Shown here in pieces: positions 33,758-41,359 of a stretch of 64,000 nucleotides of DNA (positions are counted from its first letter, which is position 1; the number at the start of each line of letters is the position of its first letter). The notes under the pieces were generated by a model, which saw nothing but the letters and a program-made list of their open reading frames with translations, made no database searches and was not told the DNA's origin. The DNA is from Actinomadura macra NBRC 14102 (GTDB lineage: Bacteria > Actinomycetota > Actinomycetes > Streptosporangiales > Streptosporangiaceae). The stretch covers positions 1 to 64,000 of the forward strand of contig NZ_BCQT01000009.1 of NCBI RefSeq assembly GCF_001552215.1, in the 5' to 3' direction. A program made the position numbers and the translations under genes.

Positions 33758-35011
33758 ATGGCGACGCTGTCCCCCCTGCTCAAGCAGGCCACCCCGGTCC
33801 TCGCCGCGCGCGGCGAGGGCGTGTACCTCTACGACACCGCCGGGCGCCGGCACCTCGACTTCACCGCGGGCATCGGCGTCACCGGGACCGGCCACTGCCA
33901 CCCGCGGGTGGTCGAGGCCGCGCAGAAGCAGGTGGCGACGCTGATCCACGGGCAGTACACGACGGTCATGCACGAACCGCTGCTGCGGCTGACCGAGGCG
34001 CTCGGGGACGTGCTGCCCGCGCCCCTGGACTCGCTGTTCTTCCTCAACAGCGGCAGCGAGGCCGTCGAGGCGTCGATCCGGCTGGCGCGGCACGCCACCG
34101 GACGGCAGAACATCGTCGTCTTCCAGGGCTCCTTCCACGGCCGGACGATGGGCGCCGCCGCGCTCACCACGGCGGGCACCAAGTTCCGCGCCGGGATCGG
34201 CCCGCTGATGCCGGGCGTCGCCGTCGCCCCGTTCCCGCAGTCCTACCGGTACGGCTGGGACGAAGACGAGGCGACCCGCTTCGCGCTCCGCGAACTGGAC
34301 TACCTCCTCGCCACCGCCAGTTCCCCCGCCGACACCGCCGCGCTCGTCGTCGAGCCCGTCCTCGGCGAGGGCGGCTACATCCCCGCCCCGGCCGCCTTCC
34401 TGGAGGGACTGCGCGAGCGCGCCGACCGGCACGGCGCGCTGCTCATCGTCGACGAGGTCCAGACCGGATTCGGCCGGACGGGCCGCTTCTGGGGCCACGA
34501 GCACTCGGCCGCGCGTCCCGACATCCTGATCACGGCCAAGGGCCTGGCCAGCGGGTTCCCGCTGTCGGCCATCGCCGCGCCGACCGCCCTCATGGAGAAG
34601 GCGTGGCCGGGGTCGCAGGGCGGCACCTACGGCGGCAACGCGGTCGCGTGCGCGGCCGCCCTCGCCACCCTGGAGGTCATCCGCGACGAGGACCTCGTCG
34701 CCAATGCCCGGCGCCAGGGCGCCCGGCTGAGCGACGGCCTGCGCAAGGTCGCCGCCGACCACCCGGTGATCGGCGACGTCCGCGGCCTCGGGCTGATGCA
34801 GGCCAGCGAGTTCACCACGCCGGGCGGCGAGCCCGACGCCGCGACCGCTCAACGCGCCCACAAGGCCGCCGCCGAGCACGGGCTGCTGCTGCTGACCTGC
34901 GGCCCCTTCGGCAACGTCGTCCGGATGATCCCGCCGCTGATCGTCGATGACGCCCAGATGGACGACGCCCTGTCCCGGTGGTCGGCCGCCGTCGCCGACG
35001 CGGTGGGGTGA
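33758..35011 (+). CDS. Class III aminotransferase (4-aminobutyrate aminotransferase-like)
   Basis: 417 residues. PLP fold-type I: NSGSEAVEASIRLARHATGR phosphate-binding region, SFHGRT, LLIVDEVQTGFGRTG with the PLP-ring Asp, and Schiff-base Lys in ITAKGLASGFPLSA. Similar enzymes move the amino group of omega-amino acids (GABA, beta-amino acids, ornithine) to 2-oxoglutarate. It has its own GntR-type operator, making it part of the regulon rather than of the upstream operon. Confidence 0.93.
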   Translation: MATLSPLLKQATPVLAARGEGVYLYDTAGRRHLDFTAGIGVTGTGHCHPRVVEAAQKQVATLIHGQYTTVMHEPLLRLTEALGDVLPAPLDSLFFLNSGSEAVEASIRLARHATGRQNIVVFQGSFHGRTMGAAALTTAGTKFRAGIGPLMPGVAVAPFPQSYRYGWDEDEATRFALRELDYLLATASSPADTAALVVEPVLGEGGYIPAPAAFLEGLRERADRHGALLIVDEVQTGFGRTGRFWGHEHSAARPDILITAKGLASGFPLSAIAAPTALMEKAWPGSQGGTYGGNAVACAAALATLEVIRDEDLVANARRQGARLSDGLRKVAADHPVIGDVRGLGLMQASEFTTPGGEPDAATAQRAHKAAAEHGLLLLTCGPFGNVVRMIPPLIVDDAQMDDALSRWSAAVADAVG

Positions 35012-35025
35012 AACCGCCCCCGGGC

Positions 35026-35046
35026 TAGAATCCGAATCCGATTCTA
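35026..35046. promoter_or_regulatory. Inverted repeat TAGAATC / GATTCTA
   Basis: Perfect 7-bp arms (35026-35032 and 35040-35046) with a 7-nt centre, AT-rich, 22 bp upstream of the acyl-CoA dehydrogenase relic. It resembles TetR-family operators controlling lipid and steroid catabolism genes in actinobacteria, and seems to have outlived its gene. Confidence 0.6.
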
Positions 35047-35068
35047 AGCTGGGAGCGGCGTTGGATGT

Positions 35069-35419
35069 GTGGAACACCCCGAGCGCGCGGCGCTGCACGG
35101 CATCGCGCTCCCCCACCCGAACCTGGTCGGCGGGGAGAACAGCGGCTTCCTACAGATCGTCCAGAACTTCGTGTCCGAGCGGCTGTCGCTCGCCGTCCAG
35201 GCGTACGCGACGGCGCAGCGCTGCGTGGACCTCGCCCTGACGTGGGTCCGGGCCCACGAGACGTTCGGCCGGCCCCTGTAGTCCCGCCAGCTCGTCCGGC
35301 ACAAGATCGTGGAGATGGCCCGCCAGGTGGACGTCGTCCGCACCTACACCCGCTCGGTCGCCGAGCCGCACGCCGCCGGGCAGGACGTCCTCACCGAGAC
35401 CGCGTCTGCTGCCTGTTAG
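35069..35419 (+). pseudogene. Acyl-CoA dehydrogenase fragment with in-frame stop
   Basis: One reading frame shows the mid/C-terminal part of an acyl-CoA dehydrogenase: PNLVGGENSGFLQIVQNF, SERLSLAVQAYATAQRC, RAHETFGRPL, then a TAG at 35279-35281, then SRQLVRHKIVEMARQVDVVR and TYTRSVAEPHAAGQDV before a final stop at 35417-35419. Both ends of the gene are missing: no N-terminal or FAD-binding half upstream, and no catalytic C terminus. It fills the space between the aminotransferase and the CoA-transferase. Confidence 0.88.
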
Positions 35420-36558
35420 GCCTGAACGACCGCGCCCTCGGCCAGGAGGGCCTCGGTGTCGGTGAAGCCGAGATCCTCCAGAACGGCGCGGGTCTGGCCG
35501 CCGGGAAGGACGGGAAGGCCGTCGGTCTCGGGAACCGTGCGGGAGAAGCGCGGGGCGGGGCCGGGCTGGCGGTGGCCGGACAGTTCGGGGAAGACGTCCC
35601 GGGCCGTGTTGTAGGGGTGGTCCCGCGCCTCCTGCATAGACAGGACGGGTGCCACACAGGCGTCGCCGGGCAGGAAGAGCTCGGTCCACTCGTCGCGGGT
35701 ACGGGCCTTGAACGCGGCGGCGATGCGGTCGCGGAGTTCCGGCCACCCGGCTTGGTCATGCTGGCCGGGGAGATCCTCACCATCGAGACCGAGGACGCGC
35801 AGGAACTCGGCGTAGAACTGGGGCTCGATCGCACCGACCGCCATATGGCGTCCGTCGGCGGTCTCGTAGACGTCGTACCAGGGGGCGCCGGTGTCGAGCA
35901 TGTTGACGCCACGCCGGTCCTGCCACAGCCCGCTCGCGAGGAAGGCGTGGATGAAGGTGGACAGGTGCGCGGTGCCGTCCACGATCGCGGCGTCCACGAC
36001 CTGGCCCCGGCCGCTCGTCCTGGATTCCAGGAGGGCCGCGAGGACGCCGACGACGAGGTACATGCTGCCGCCCGCGAAGTCGCCGAGGAGGTTCAACGGC
36101 ACCTGGGGAGGTCCGCCGGCGCGGCCGATGGCGTGCAGGGCGCCGGTGATGGCGATGTAGCCGATGTCATGGCCCGCGCTCTGGGCGAGCGGCCCCTGCT
36201 GGCCCCAGCCGGTCATCCGTCCGTACACGAGCGCGGGGTTGCGGGCGAGGCAGTCGTCCGGACCGACGCCGAGCCGCTCGGTGACGCCGGGGCGGAAGCC
36301 CTCCAGCAGGACGTCGGACTTGTCGGCGAGGCGGAGCACGACCTCCCGGCCCCGCTCACTCTTGAGGTCAACCGCGATCGACCGTTTGCCACGGTTGGTG
36401 AAGTCAGTGCCGCCGGTGGCGGCGGCGCCCACCGCGGAGGCACGGTCGACCCGGACGACGTCGGCACCGAGGTCGGCCAGCAGCATCGCGGCGAACGGCC
36501 CCGGCCCGATCCCGGCCAGTTCGAGCACGCGGACTCCGGCGAGCGGCCCCTTGCCCAT
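35416..36558 (-). CDS. CaiB/BaiF family III CoA-transferase, alpha-methylacyl-CoA racemase-like
   Basis: 380 residues; ATG 36558 follows AAAGGGG. Family III fold with VRVLELAGIGPGPFAAMLLADLGADVVRV at the N terminus. The residue pair known for alpha-methylacyl-CoA racemase is present: His in SAGHDIGY and Asp in LLGDFAGGS, so racemisation of 2-methyl-branched acyl-CoAs is more likely than CoA transfer. Convergent, by 4 bp, with the dehydrogenase relic. An inverted repeat CGAAC (36572-36576) / GTTCG (36580-36584) lies in its promoter. Confidence 0.9.
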   Translation of the reverse strand: MGKGPLAGVRVLELAGIGPGPFAAMLLADLGADVVRVDRASAVGAAATGGTDFTNRGKRSIAVDLKSERGREVVLRLADKSDVLLEGFRPGVTERLGVGPDDCLARNPALVYGRMTGWGQQGPLAQSAGHDIGYIAITGALHAIGRAGGPPQVPLNLLGDFAGGSMYLVVGVLAALLESRTSGRGQVVDAAIVDGTAHLSTFIHAFLASGLWQDRRGVNMLDTGAPWYDVYETADGRHMAVGAIEPQFYAEFLRVLGLDGEDLPGQHDQAGWPELRDRIAAAFKARTRDEWTELFLPGDACVAPVLSMQEARDHPYNTARDVFPELSGHRQPGPAPRFSRTVPETDGLPVLPGGQTRAVLEDLGFTDTEALLAEGAVVQA

Positions 36559-36636
36559 CTGCGACCCCTTTCGAACCTCGTTCGGTGCAGCCTAGTGTGC
36601 ACGATCGAGGTAAGCGGTCGCTGACCCGGGCCCCGG

Positions 36637-38235
36637 TCAGCGCGCCGTCAGGGCCACCGGCGTGTTGGGGCGGCCCGTCGCGACCAGGAGGCGGTTCTGC
36701 GTCCCGGCCGAGCGGAACGGGGCCTCGGCGCGCGGGAGCAGGCCCGGACCGGCGGCGGCCAGGTAGTACCAGCGACCGGCCGGCGCGCGCCACCAGGTGC
36801 CGCTCACCGGCCGCCGGGCGTCGCAGGCGCCGGTCGCGCGCTGCCCGACCGCCCGCGGCCCGTCCGCACCGAGGAGCGTCGCCCAGGAGGCGGTGCCGTT
36901 GTCCGCGAACGTCAGCCGGGTGCAGGCCCAGTCGGCGGCCCTCCCGCCGTGCGGCAGCGTCCCTGACCAGAAGTTCCACGCCATCGCCTCGGTGACCGGC
37001 CGTTCCGGGCGGGGCGTCGCGCAACCGAGCCGCTCCCAGAAGCGCAGGCCCTCGGGCCCGAGCCGCGTCGGCGCGGGTTCCGTGGCGGCCCCGGCGGACG
37101 GCCGGTACGCGGGTGAGTGGTAGGTCAGGACGGCGCCGCGCGGCCCACCGAGATCACCGACGGTGCGGGCCCCACCGGGGCCGTCGACGTGGAAGGCGGG
37201 ACCGCGGCCGCAGCGGGTACGGGCGAGGGCGGGCGCGGTCACTCCGTCCCGCACGTCGAGGGGGTCTCCGGTGAGGGTCTCGGGGCGGGCGTCCCATGGC
37301 GCGAGCAGGTAGCGGCCACTGCCGAGATGGATCGGGGCGGACGGGTCAGCGCCCGCGGTCACCACTTCGAGCCCGGACGACGCGTAGCGGGCGAGCCGGT
37401 CGCCGCTGCGCAGCAGGACCAGCGCGGTCGTGCCGGAGTGGCCCGCGTACATGAGCTGTGCCGTGCCGCCGCGCGCGCGCCGGTCGCCCGTGACGCCTGC
37501 CCACGCGTCCACGGCGCGTCGGGTGAGCGCCCGGTCGTGAACGAGGTCACCGCGTGCGGGCCAGGTGTCCAGCGTGTGGGGGCCGCGCGCCCAGGCGCCG
37601 GGCACGGCGGTGAGAAGGCGCAGGCCGTGCGCCGAGGCGGTGCGCCCGCCCGCGAACGAGCCACCGCCCTCGGTCATCACCAGCGCGCCCACGAGACCCG
37701 CGGTGAGCGCGGCGGCGGTGGCGAGGGGCAGCAGCGACCGGTTGCGGACGGGGCGCAGCAGCGCGGTCTCGAACCGCTCCGGGCTCGCCCCCGACGGGAC
37801 CTCCAGCGCGTCGGCGGCGTCGATCACCGGCCAGGGGTCCGGCACGCGCAGCTTGATGAGCTGGTCGCGCACCGCGTACCGCGGCATGCACTCGATGTGG
37901 CGCAGCACGTACGCCACCCGGACGGGCGGCTCCAGCCTCGACAGCGCCCCGGTCAGCGCCGGGTCGGGCAACCGGGCGGGCAGGGAACGCAGCCAGGGGC
38001 CGAGCCCGATCTGAAGCCGCCGGGAGGGGTACATCGCCCGGCGCAGGACCCGGGTGCGGCGCCGGGCGAGCGCCGCGGGCGAGCGGTCGCGGCGGGCGGT
38101 GCCGTCCACGATCCGGCGCGCGACCGCCAGCCGGTAGACCCGCTTTCCCCGTCCCGGAAGGACAAAATACGCCATCCGGACAAGTTCACTGTAAGGCGAT
38201 TTCGTCGCCGAGTTCGTGATGACCTCTTCCGCCAC
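36637..38235 (-). CDS. Single-pass membrane protein of unknown function
   Basis: 532 residues from GTG 38235, eight bases after GGGAG; a longer frame to 38319 is unsupported. About 170 N-terminal residues are basic and helical, with RVAYVLRHIECMPRYAVRDQLIKL recalling the -35-recognition part of sigma factors; one transmembrane helix (LLPLATAAALTAGLVGALVM) at ~170-190; then ~340 residues that should face outside, rich in Gly/Trp with paired Cys (ARTRCGRG, RLGCATP, DWACTRLTF, TGACDARR). I do not recognise a named family. Layout (cytoplasmic regulatory-looking part, helix, external sensor-like part) suggests sensing. Confidence 0.75.
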   Translation of the reverse strand: MAEEVITNSATKSPYSELVRMAYFVLPGRGKRVYRLAVARRIVDGTARRDRSPAALARRRTRVLRRAMYPSRRLQIGLGPWLRSLPARLPDPALTGALSRLEPPVRVAYVLRHIECMPRYAVRDQLIKLRVPDPWPVIDAADALEVPSGASPERFETALLRPVRNRSLLPLATAAALTAGLVGALVMTEGGGSFAGGRTASAHGLRLLTAVPGAWARGPHTLDTWPARGDLVHDRALTRRAVDAWAGVTGDRRARGGTAQLMYAGHSGTTALVLLRSGDRLARYASSGLEVVTAGADPSAPIHLGSGRYLLAPWDARPETLTGDPLDVRDGVTAPALARTRCGRGPAFHVDGPGGARTVGDLGGPRGAVLTYHSPAYRPSAGAATEPAPTRLGPEGLRFWERLGCATPRPERPVTEAMAWNFWSGTLPHGGRAADWACTRLTFADNGTASWATLLGADGPRAVGQRATGACDARRPVSGTWWRAPAGRWYYLAAAGPGLLPRAEAPFRSAGTQNRLLVATGRPNTPVALTAR

Positions 38236-38704
38236 GGCGGCCACTCCCTTTGACTTCTCCTTTGTCGCAAACCCCGAGGTTAGGCAGCACGGGACGGCCT
38301 GGAGACGGAATTGAAACAACGATTACCAAGGTCAGTACAATTCTCGCTATTTACCTGGGGGGCGTCCCCCAGACCCCCGGCTGCGCGGCTCGCCACCTCC
38401 TCACTCGCCAGCGCTCGCTGCGGGGGCGCGGCGCACCGGGCATGCCCGCTGCACTCGCTGGCGCTCGCTTCGCGTGCCTGTCCCGTAACCGGTGGCCGAG
38501 GTTCATACCTGCCGACGTTCGGTTCAGGCTGCCGGTTGGGGTCGGGCCAGTGTCTATCTGGGGGGCGGCAGGCACGCTACGCCCGTTTCCTCCCCGTACT
38601 ACGCTGTTGACCTCCGGGGGAACCGCCTCGGGCCGCCGGGCATCGAACCGGCGTCGAACGATCGCGCCCCCGCCGCGAGACCGCCGTCCACCCCGGAAGG
38701 ACCC
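38236..38704. other. 469-bp intergenic region with hairpin and direct repeats
   Basis: No gene seen. It separates the divergent membrane protein and Ser/Thr kinase, so it includes both promoters. Contents: a 7-bp hairpin CTGGGGG (38355-38361) / CCCCCAG (38366-38372), and two 21-bp direct repeats (38402-38422 and 38452-38472, three mismatches, 50-bp period) rich in GCGCTCGCT. Such GC-rich units are often dispersed in actinomycete intergenic spaces. Confidence 0.5.
38402..38472. repeat. Pair of 21-bp GC-rich direct repeats
   Basis: Units at 38402-38422 and 38452-38472 share the pattern CACTCGC(C/T)(A/G)GCGCTCGCT(G/T)CG. Non-coding; candidate member of a dispersed intergenic repeat family. Confidence 0.55.
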
Positions 38705-40315
38705 ATGACCGAGGACGTCCCCGGCTACCGGGTGCTGGAGCAGGTCGGCGAGGGCGGCTTCAGCGTGGTCTACCGCGCCCACCAGGAGCGGCTCGACCGG
38801 ATGGTGGCGCTCAAGGTCCTGTCGATCAGCGCCGTCGACGACGCGGCGATGCGCCGCTTCCAGCGCGAATGCAAGATCACCGGACGGCTGTCCGGGCACC
38901 CCAACATCGTGACCGTGCTGGACACCGGCACCACCCGGTCCGGCCGCCCCTACATCGCGATGGAGTACTTCGAGCACGGCGCGCTCACCGACCGGCTCGC
39001 GCGGGAGGGGCCGCTGCCGCTGGCCGAGGTGCTGCGCATCGGCGTGAAGATGGCGGGCGCGCTGGCCGCCACCCACGAGACCGACGTGCTGCACCGCGAC
39101 GTCAAGCCGCAGAACGTGCTCGTGTCCAGGTACGGGGAGCCCGCGCTCGCCGACTTCGGCATCGCCCGGCTCGTCGACTCCTTCGACGCGACCCACACGC
39201 AGGCGTTCACGCCACACCACGCGGCCCCGGAGGTGCTGGAAGGCAGACCCCCGGGCGTCGGAGCCGACATCTACTCGCTCGGCTCAACGCTGTACCAACT
39301 GCTGGCCGGGCAACCCGCCTTCAAGGGCCCGCCGGGCGAGGGCATCGCCCTGCTGATGCTGCGGATCCTGAACGACGCGCCGCCGCCGATCCCCCGCCCG
39401 GACGTGCCGCCGCAGGCCGCGGACGCCATCGCACGCTCGATGGCCAAGACCCCGGAGCAGCGGTTCGCGTCCGCGGTGGAGTTCGCGCAGCGGCTCCAGG
39501 AGGTGCAGGCCGAGTTGGGGCTGCCTGTGACGGACGTGGCCTACAGCAGCGGTTCTGGCACGTCCCCTCCGGCGGGCGGAGCGGCGGGGCCTCTGGCCAC
39601 CTCGGGTCTCTCGGAGTTTTCCGCGTCCGGCGCGCCGACCGGGCCAAGGCTGACGTTCCCCGAGGCGTCCGGGCCACCCCTGGTGCCGGAGTGGGCGCCG
39701 ACCCGGCAGTCGGCCCCGTCCCCCGCCGCGGCCTCGTCCGTCCTGTCTCCCGCTCCGTCTCCGACTCTCCCTCCCGCTGTGCCGCCTGCCCTGCCTCCCA
39801 CGCCCACTCCGGACGGGCCGCGCCGCGGCCTCATCGTCGCGGCGGCGATCGCGCTCGTCGGCGGAGCTGGGCTGGGCATCGGAGCGCTCGCCCTGTCCGG
39901 AGGCGGGGACGGCGCGAAAGGCGGGAGCCCGGCGGCGGGCTCGCCGTCCACCGTGGAGCCCCGGAACCCGGGCGCGGGCCCCGGCGACCCCCAGGCTCCA
40001 CTCCCGGTCACGCAGTTCGCGGCCACCCGCCCGCGTAAGGTGACCGTCAGGCAGGCAGGGCGGACGGCGGTGCTCCTGTGGGCACTGCCGGAGGCCTCGC
40101 GGGGACTGCCGTTGATCGTCCAGCAGCAGCCGGCGGGCACCAGGCCGATCGTGTCGGTCCCGGCGGGCTCCCGCTCGGCGACCGTGCCGGGTCTGCGACC
40201 GAAGATCGCCTACTGCTTCAAGGTCGGCGCCGTGCTGCGCCTGAACCAGGGCAAGGCTCCGGACGTGTCCTGGTCGGCGCCCGCCTGCGTCCGGAAGGCG
40301 CGCACGAAGACCTGA
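38705..40315 (+). CDS. Transmembrane Ser/Thr protein kinase with extracellular beta-domain
   Basis: 536 residues; ATG 38705 follows GGAAGGA. Kinase domain ~1-270: Gly-loop GEGGFSVVYRA, Lys in VALKVL, catalytic loop HRDVKPQNVL, DFGIA, and APE motif in HHAAPEVLEG. A Pro/Ser-rich linker (~285-375) leads to one helix (GLIVAAAIALVGGAGLGIGALAL) and a ~115-residue external part with an FN3-like beta pattern (KVTVRQAGRTAVLLWALPEAS ... IAYCFKVGAVLR). No PASTA repeats. The external FN3-like part recalls the FN3 protein encoded near 46 kb, a possible functional link. Confidence 0.92.
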   Translation: MTEDVPGYRVLEQVGEGGFSVVYRAHQERLDRMVALKVLSISAVDDAAMRRFQRECKITGRLSGHPNIVTVLDTGTTRSGRPYIAMEYFEHGALTDRLAREGPLPLAEVLRIGVKMAGALAATHETDVLHRDVKPQNVLVSRYGEPALADFGIARLVDSFDATHTQAFTPHHAAPEVLEGRPPGVGADIYSLGSTLYQLLAGQPAFKGPPGEGIALLMLRILNDAPPPIPRPDVPPQAADAIARSMAKTPEQRFASAVEFAQRLQEVQAELGLPVTDVAYSSGSGTSPPAGGAAGPLATSGLSEFSASGAPTGPRLTFPEASGPPLVPEWAPTRQSAPSPAAASSVLSPAPSPTLPPAVPPALPPTPTPDGPRRGLIVAAAIALVGGAGLGIGALALSGGGDGAKGGSPAAGSPSTVEPRNPGAGPGDPQAPLPVTQFAATRPRKVTVRQAGRTAVLLWALPEASRGLPLIVQQQPAGTRPIVSVPAGSRSATVPGLRPKIAYCFKVGAVLRLNQGKAPDVSWSAPACVRKARTKT

Positions 40316-40354
40316 CTGGGGCCCGTACTCCCTCCCCGGCCGGCGAACGCCACG

Positions 40355-41338
40355 TCAGGTTCCGGAAAGTGCATGCGCATAGGTGGGGACGGTGATGTTC
40401 CGTCCGGAGAGGACGACGGCCAGCCGCCCCTCCACCTCGACCTTCCCGGCGAGGACGGCGGCGACCCCGGCTGCGCCCGACCCCTCGGCGACCAGGCCGT
40501 GCTCGCGGAACAGCCAGCGCAGCGCGGCGCGGATCTCGGCGTCGGTGACCGCGGTCAGCCGGGCGGTGTCCCCCAGCGCCGCGGGCGTGACGCTGCCGGC
40601 CTCCAGGTTGCCGCTGAGCCCGTCCGCGATCGTGTCGCCGACCGGGACCTCGACGATCCGTCCGGCGGCCACGGCCGCCGACACCCCCCGCGACTGCGAC
40701 GACTCCACCCCGACGACACGCACCCCGCCCCGCTCGCCCCCGTGCAGGCGCGCCCACAGGCACAGGCCCGCGACGAGACCGCCGCCGCCCACCGGGGCGA
40801 CGACGGTGAGCGGGCCGTCCACCTGCGCGTCGAGCTCGCGGCCGATGGTGCCCTGTCCGGCGATCACGTCGGGGTCGTTGTAGGCCGAGACGTACCGTCC
40901 GGGCAGGCCCATCGCGTGCGCCTCGGCGTCCTCATAGGTCGCCCCCCACTCGACCAGGCGTACCGGAAATGCCGCGATCTTGTCGACCTTGGCCTGGGAC
41001 GCGCGGGTGGGCACGACCACGGTCACCCCGGCACCGTGGCCGAGACGGGACGCGGCGAAACCCATGCCGAGCCCGTGGTTGCCCGCGCTCGCGGTGACGG
41101 CGGGCTCGCCGTCCGGAAGCGCGCCCAGAGCGGCCAGGGCCCCTCGCACCTTGAACGACCCGGTCGGTTGGAACGTCTCCAGCTTCAGCAACGCGCCCGG
41201 TGCCAGCGCGGACGCCACGAGCGGCGTCGGCGGAAGCTCGGCGGACACCGTCCGCCAGGCGCGCTCCAGGTCACCGGGTTCGGGTGGACGGACGGAACGG
41301 ACGGTCACACGCACCCCCCGGAAGGTGCTCTCCCCCAT
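40355..41338 (-). CDS. Threonine/serine dehydratase family PLP enzyme
   Basis: 327 residues; ATG 41338 follows GGGGGG, and a GTG at 41308 also has a site. PLP fold-type II: Schiff-base Lys in QPTGSFKVRGAL, Asn-Ala motif TASAGNHGLGMG, phosphate loop PVGGGGLVAG, and C-terminal VVLSGRNI. No ACT domain, so a catabolic-type threonine/serine dehydratase or racemase rather than biosynthetic IlvA. It lies between the kinase and the MoxR operon with no obvious tie to either. Confidence 0.9.
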   Translation of the reverse strand: MGESTFRGVRVTVRSVRPPEPGDLERAWRTVSAELPPTPLVASALAPGALLKLETFQPTGSFKVRGALAALGALPDGEPAVTASAGNHGLGMGFAASRLGHGAGVTVVVPTRASQAKVDKIAAFPVRLVEWGATYEDAEAHAMGLPGRYVSAYNDPDVIAGQGTIGRELDAQVDGPLTVVAPVGGGGLVAGLCLWARLHGGERGGVRVVGVESSQSRGVSAAVAAGRIVEVPVGDTIADGLSGNLEAGSVTPAALGDTARLTAVTDAEIRAALRWLFREHGLVAEGSGAAGVAAVLAGKVEVEGRLAVVLSGRNITVPTYAHALSGT

Positions 41339-41359
41339 CGCATCCCCCCAGATTAGCGA

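Noticed and set aside
36572..36584. CGAAC / GTTCG repeat before the AMACR-like gene as a firm operator
   Set aside because: Arms of five bases are too short to call with confidence; noted only in the gene entry.
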